A stretch of 64,000 nucleotides of DNA from contig CANHGK010000015.1 of assembly GCA_947460235.1 (NCBI GenBank), positions 1-64,000 on the forward strand, written 5' to 3'. Positions 63,224-64,000 of the stretch are shown one piece after another. The first letter of the stretch is position 1, and each line of letters starts with the position of its first letter. The notes beneath the pieces are model-generated. The model was not told the DNA's origin and made no database searches. It was given only the letters and a program-made list of their open reading frames with translations. The position numbers and the translations under genes are program-made. Origin of the DNA: Paenibacillaceae bacterium (GTDB lineage: Bacteria; Bacillota; Bacilli; Paenibacillales; CANHGK01).

Positions 63224-64000
63224 ATGGGGAAAGTCGGGAAAGGACAACAATATTTTCATGAAACCATCATGAGTAAATACGGGAACGTTTCTGCCCGTAG
63301 GTGGAATCAGTTAAAATTTGTTTACAAACAGAACCCGCGTTTGAAATCAACAGATTCCATTCGCACCATTATGACCGAACGTACCGTTACCCAAATGATG
63401 TTTATGACGAAGCAACTCCAAATTCATACGACACGAATGGAACGTGAAGTGAAGTATTTGGAGCGAGTTGTTTTTCAAACGACATCGCGTACGTTACAAC
63501 AAATTTTTCATCAACATCGTAATATTTTAATGTCTTCGTTCAATTCATTTATTCAACATTTAACGACAACGAATTATTTGATATTAAATAAGTCGGAACG
63601 AAATGCAGTTCATGCAAATCGTTCGCTCTCAATACAAAATGCTTGGATTGAAAATATAAAACCGACCTTTCGTAACAACAATAGTTTGACTCAGTTATTT
63701 AAGCTACCACAAGAAGCACAAGCGTTCAGTGGAACGAATACTGTGGTTTCGAAAGATTCGCTTTTGGATCAAAAAAAATCCTTGTTGCAACCCTCATTGC
63801 GTATTGAAGGTGATGATCGCAGTGAAACAACTTGGAATCAACAATTATTCCAACAAAATCAACAAAATGTAGTTAATCAAAATTTATTTTCGTTGTTTTC
63901 ATCCTATACAACGTTTATGCACCATATGAAATCCCTACATTCGCGTATGGACGATTACAATCAAGTGTTTCATCGTTACCAATTACAAATGAATGTATTG
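63224..64000 (+). CDS. Unknown tail-cluster protein (partial, runs off the window)
   Basis: An ATG at 63224 with GAGGAG nine to ten bases upstream opens a frame that stays open for 259 codons to the window end. The peptide is basic and helical, rich in Gln, Asn, Thr and Met, with little hydrophobic core: QQYFHETIMSKYGN, ERTVTQMMFMTKQLQ, LQQIFHQHRNILMSSF, FQQNQQNVVNQNLF. It has no similarity to baseplate, LysM or spike proteins that I can see. Position after the second tube gene is where LysM and spike or tape-measure genes often lie; a tape-measure or cargo role is only a guess. Confidence 0.6.
   Translation, partial: MGKVGKGQQYFHETIMSKYGNVSARRWNQLKFVYKQNPRLKSTDSIRTIMTERTVTQMMFMTKQLQIHTTRMEREVKYLERVVFQTTSRTLQQIFHQHRNILMSSFNSFIQHLTTTNYLILNKSERNAVHANRSLSIQNAWIENIKPTFRNNNSLTQLFKLPQEAQAFSGTNTVVSKDSLLDQKKSLLQPSLRIEGDDRSETTWNQQLFQQNQQNVVNQNLFSLFSSYTTFMHHMKSLHSRMDDYNQVFHRYQLQMNVL

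Noticed and set aside
56963-64000. Prophage
   Set aside because: Only tail-type genes, no integrase, capsid, portal, terminase or lysis genes in the window; DUF4255 and AAA+ ATPase favour an injection system. Not fully excluded since the cluster is cut by the window edge.

Overview
The window reads as chromosome of an endospore-forming, Gram-positive bacterium of the Bacilli (Bacillota). Evidence: strong AGGAGG ribosome binding sites, frequent TTG/GTG starts, a spore cortex-lytic enzyme (SleB), spore coat genes (CotS, CotSA), spore-appendage-like subunits, a spore-type sesquarterpene cyclase (YtpB), an RsfA-like sporulation regulator domain and a 6S RNA of Bacilli type. The organism cannot be named from sequence reading alone; a Paenibacillus- or Alicyclobacillus-like lineage would fit. 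No phage capsid genes, transposases, tRNAs, rRNAs or CRISPR arrays were seen.

Layout. 1-12.7 kb: housekeeping and spore genes (membrane protein end, Ena-like appendage subunit, SCO1 lipoprotein, MFS transporter, ytpB, pfkA, DUF3906, DEAD-box helicase, 6S RNA, sleB, a copper-type lipoprotein, cotS-cotSA). 12.7-43.4 kb: many alpha-glucan and related sugar genes mixed with other functions: a secreted GH66 dextranase-like enzyme, a secreted multi-CBM starch-binding protein without catalytic domain, GH1 beta-glucosidase, GH13 neopullulanase, a plant-type (GH13_8) glycogen branching enzyme, a GH133 debranching enzyme and a membrane glycosyltransferase. Among them lie ugtP, a tyrosine phosphatase, a methyltransferase, rluF, two sensor kinases and a second and third Ena-like gene in divergent arrangement. 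43.4-47.6 kb: a WxL/DUF916 surface-protein operon divergent from an OmpR-type two-component system. 47.6-56.8 kb: a GalU-like protein with a lost nucleotide-binding signature, unknown proteins, a PilZ protein, a MEKHLA protein, a second CheA-like receptor kinase, a second secreted CBM protein with a long repeat tail, and a short RsfA-like protein.

56.9-64 kb: the left part of a contractile injection system operon (extracellular CIS type): AAA+ ATPase, DUF4255 protein, sheath, tube, tail-assembly protein, DUF6760-like protein, second tube-like protein and the start of an unrecognised gene that runs off the window. The sheath gene has a hairpin exactly between its Shine-Dalgarno sequence and start codon, which would bring them to normal distance when folded.

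Most interesting points: the injection system and its hairpin-bridged sheath start; three Ena-like genes that share a sigma-K-like promoter pattern; two membrane receptors that carry an Hpt domain and CheA-type ATPase domain in one chain, one of them fused to a CheX-like domain; the eukaryote-like branching enzyme; and the degenerate GalU paralogue.
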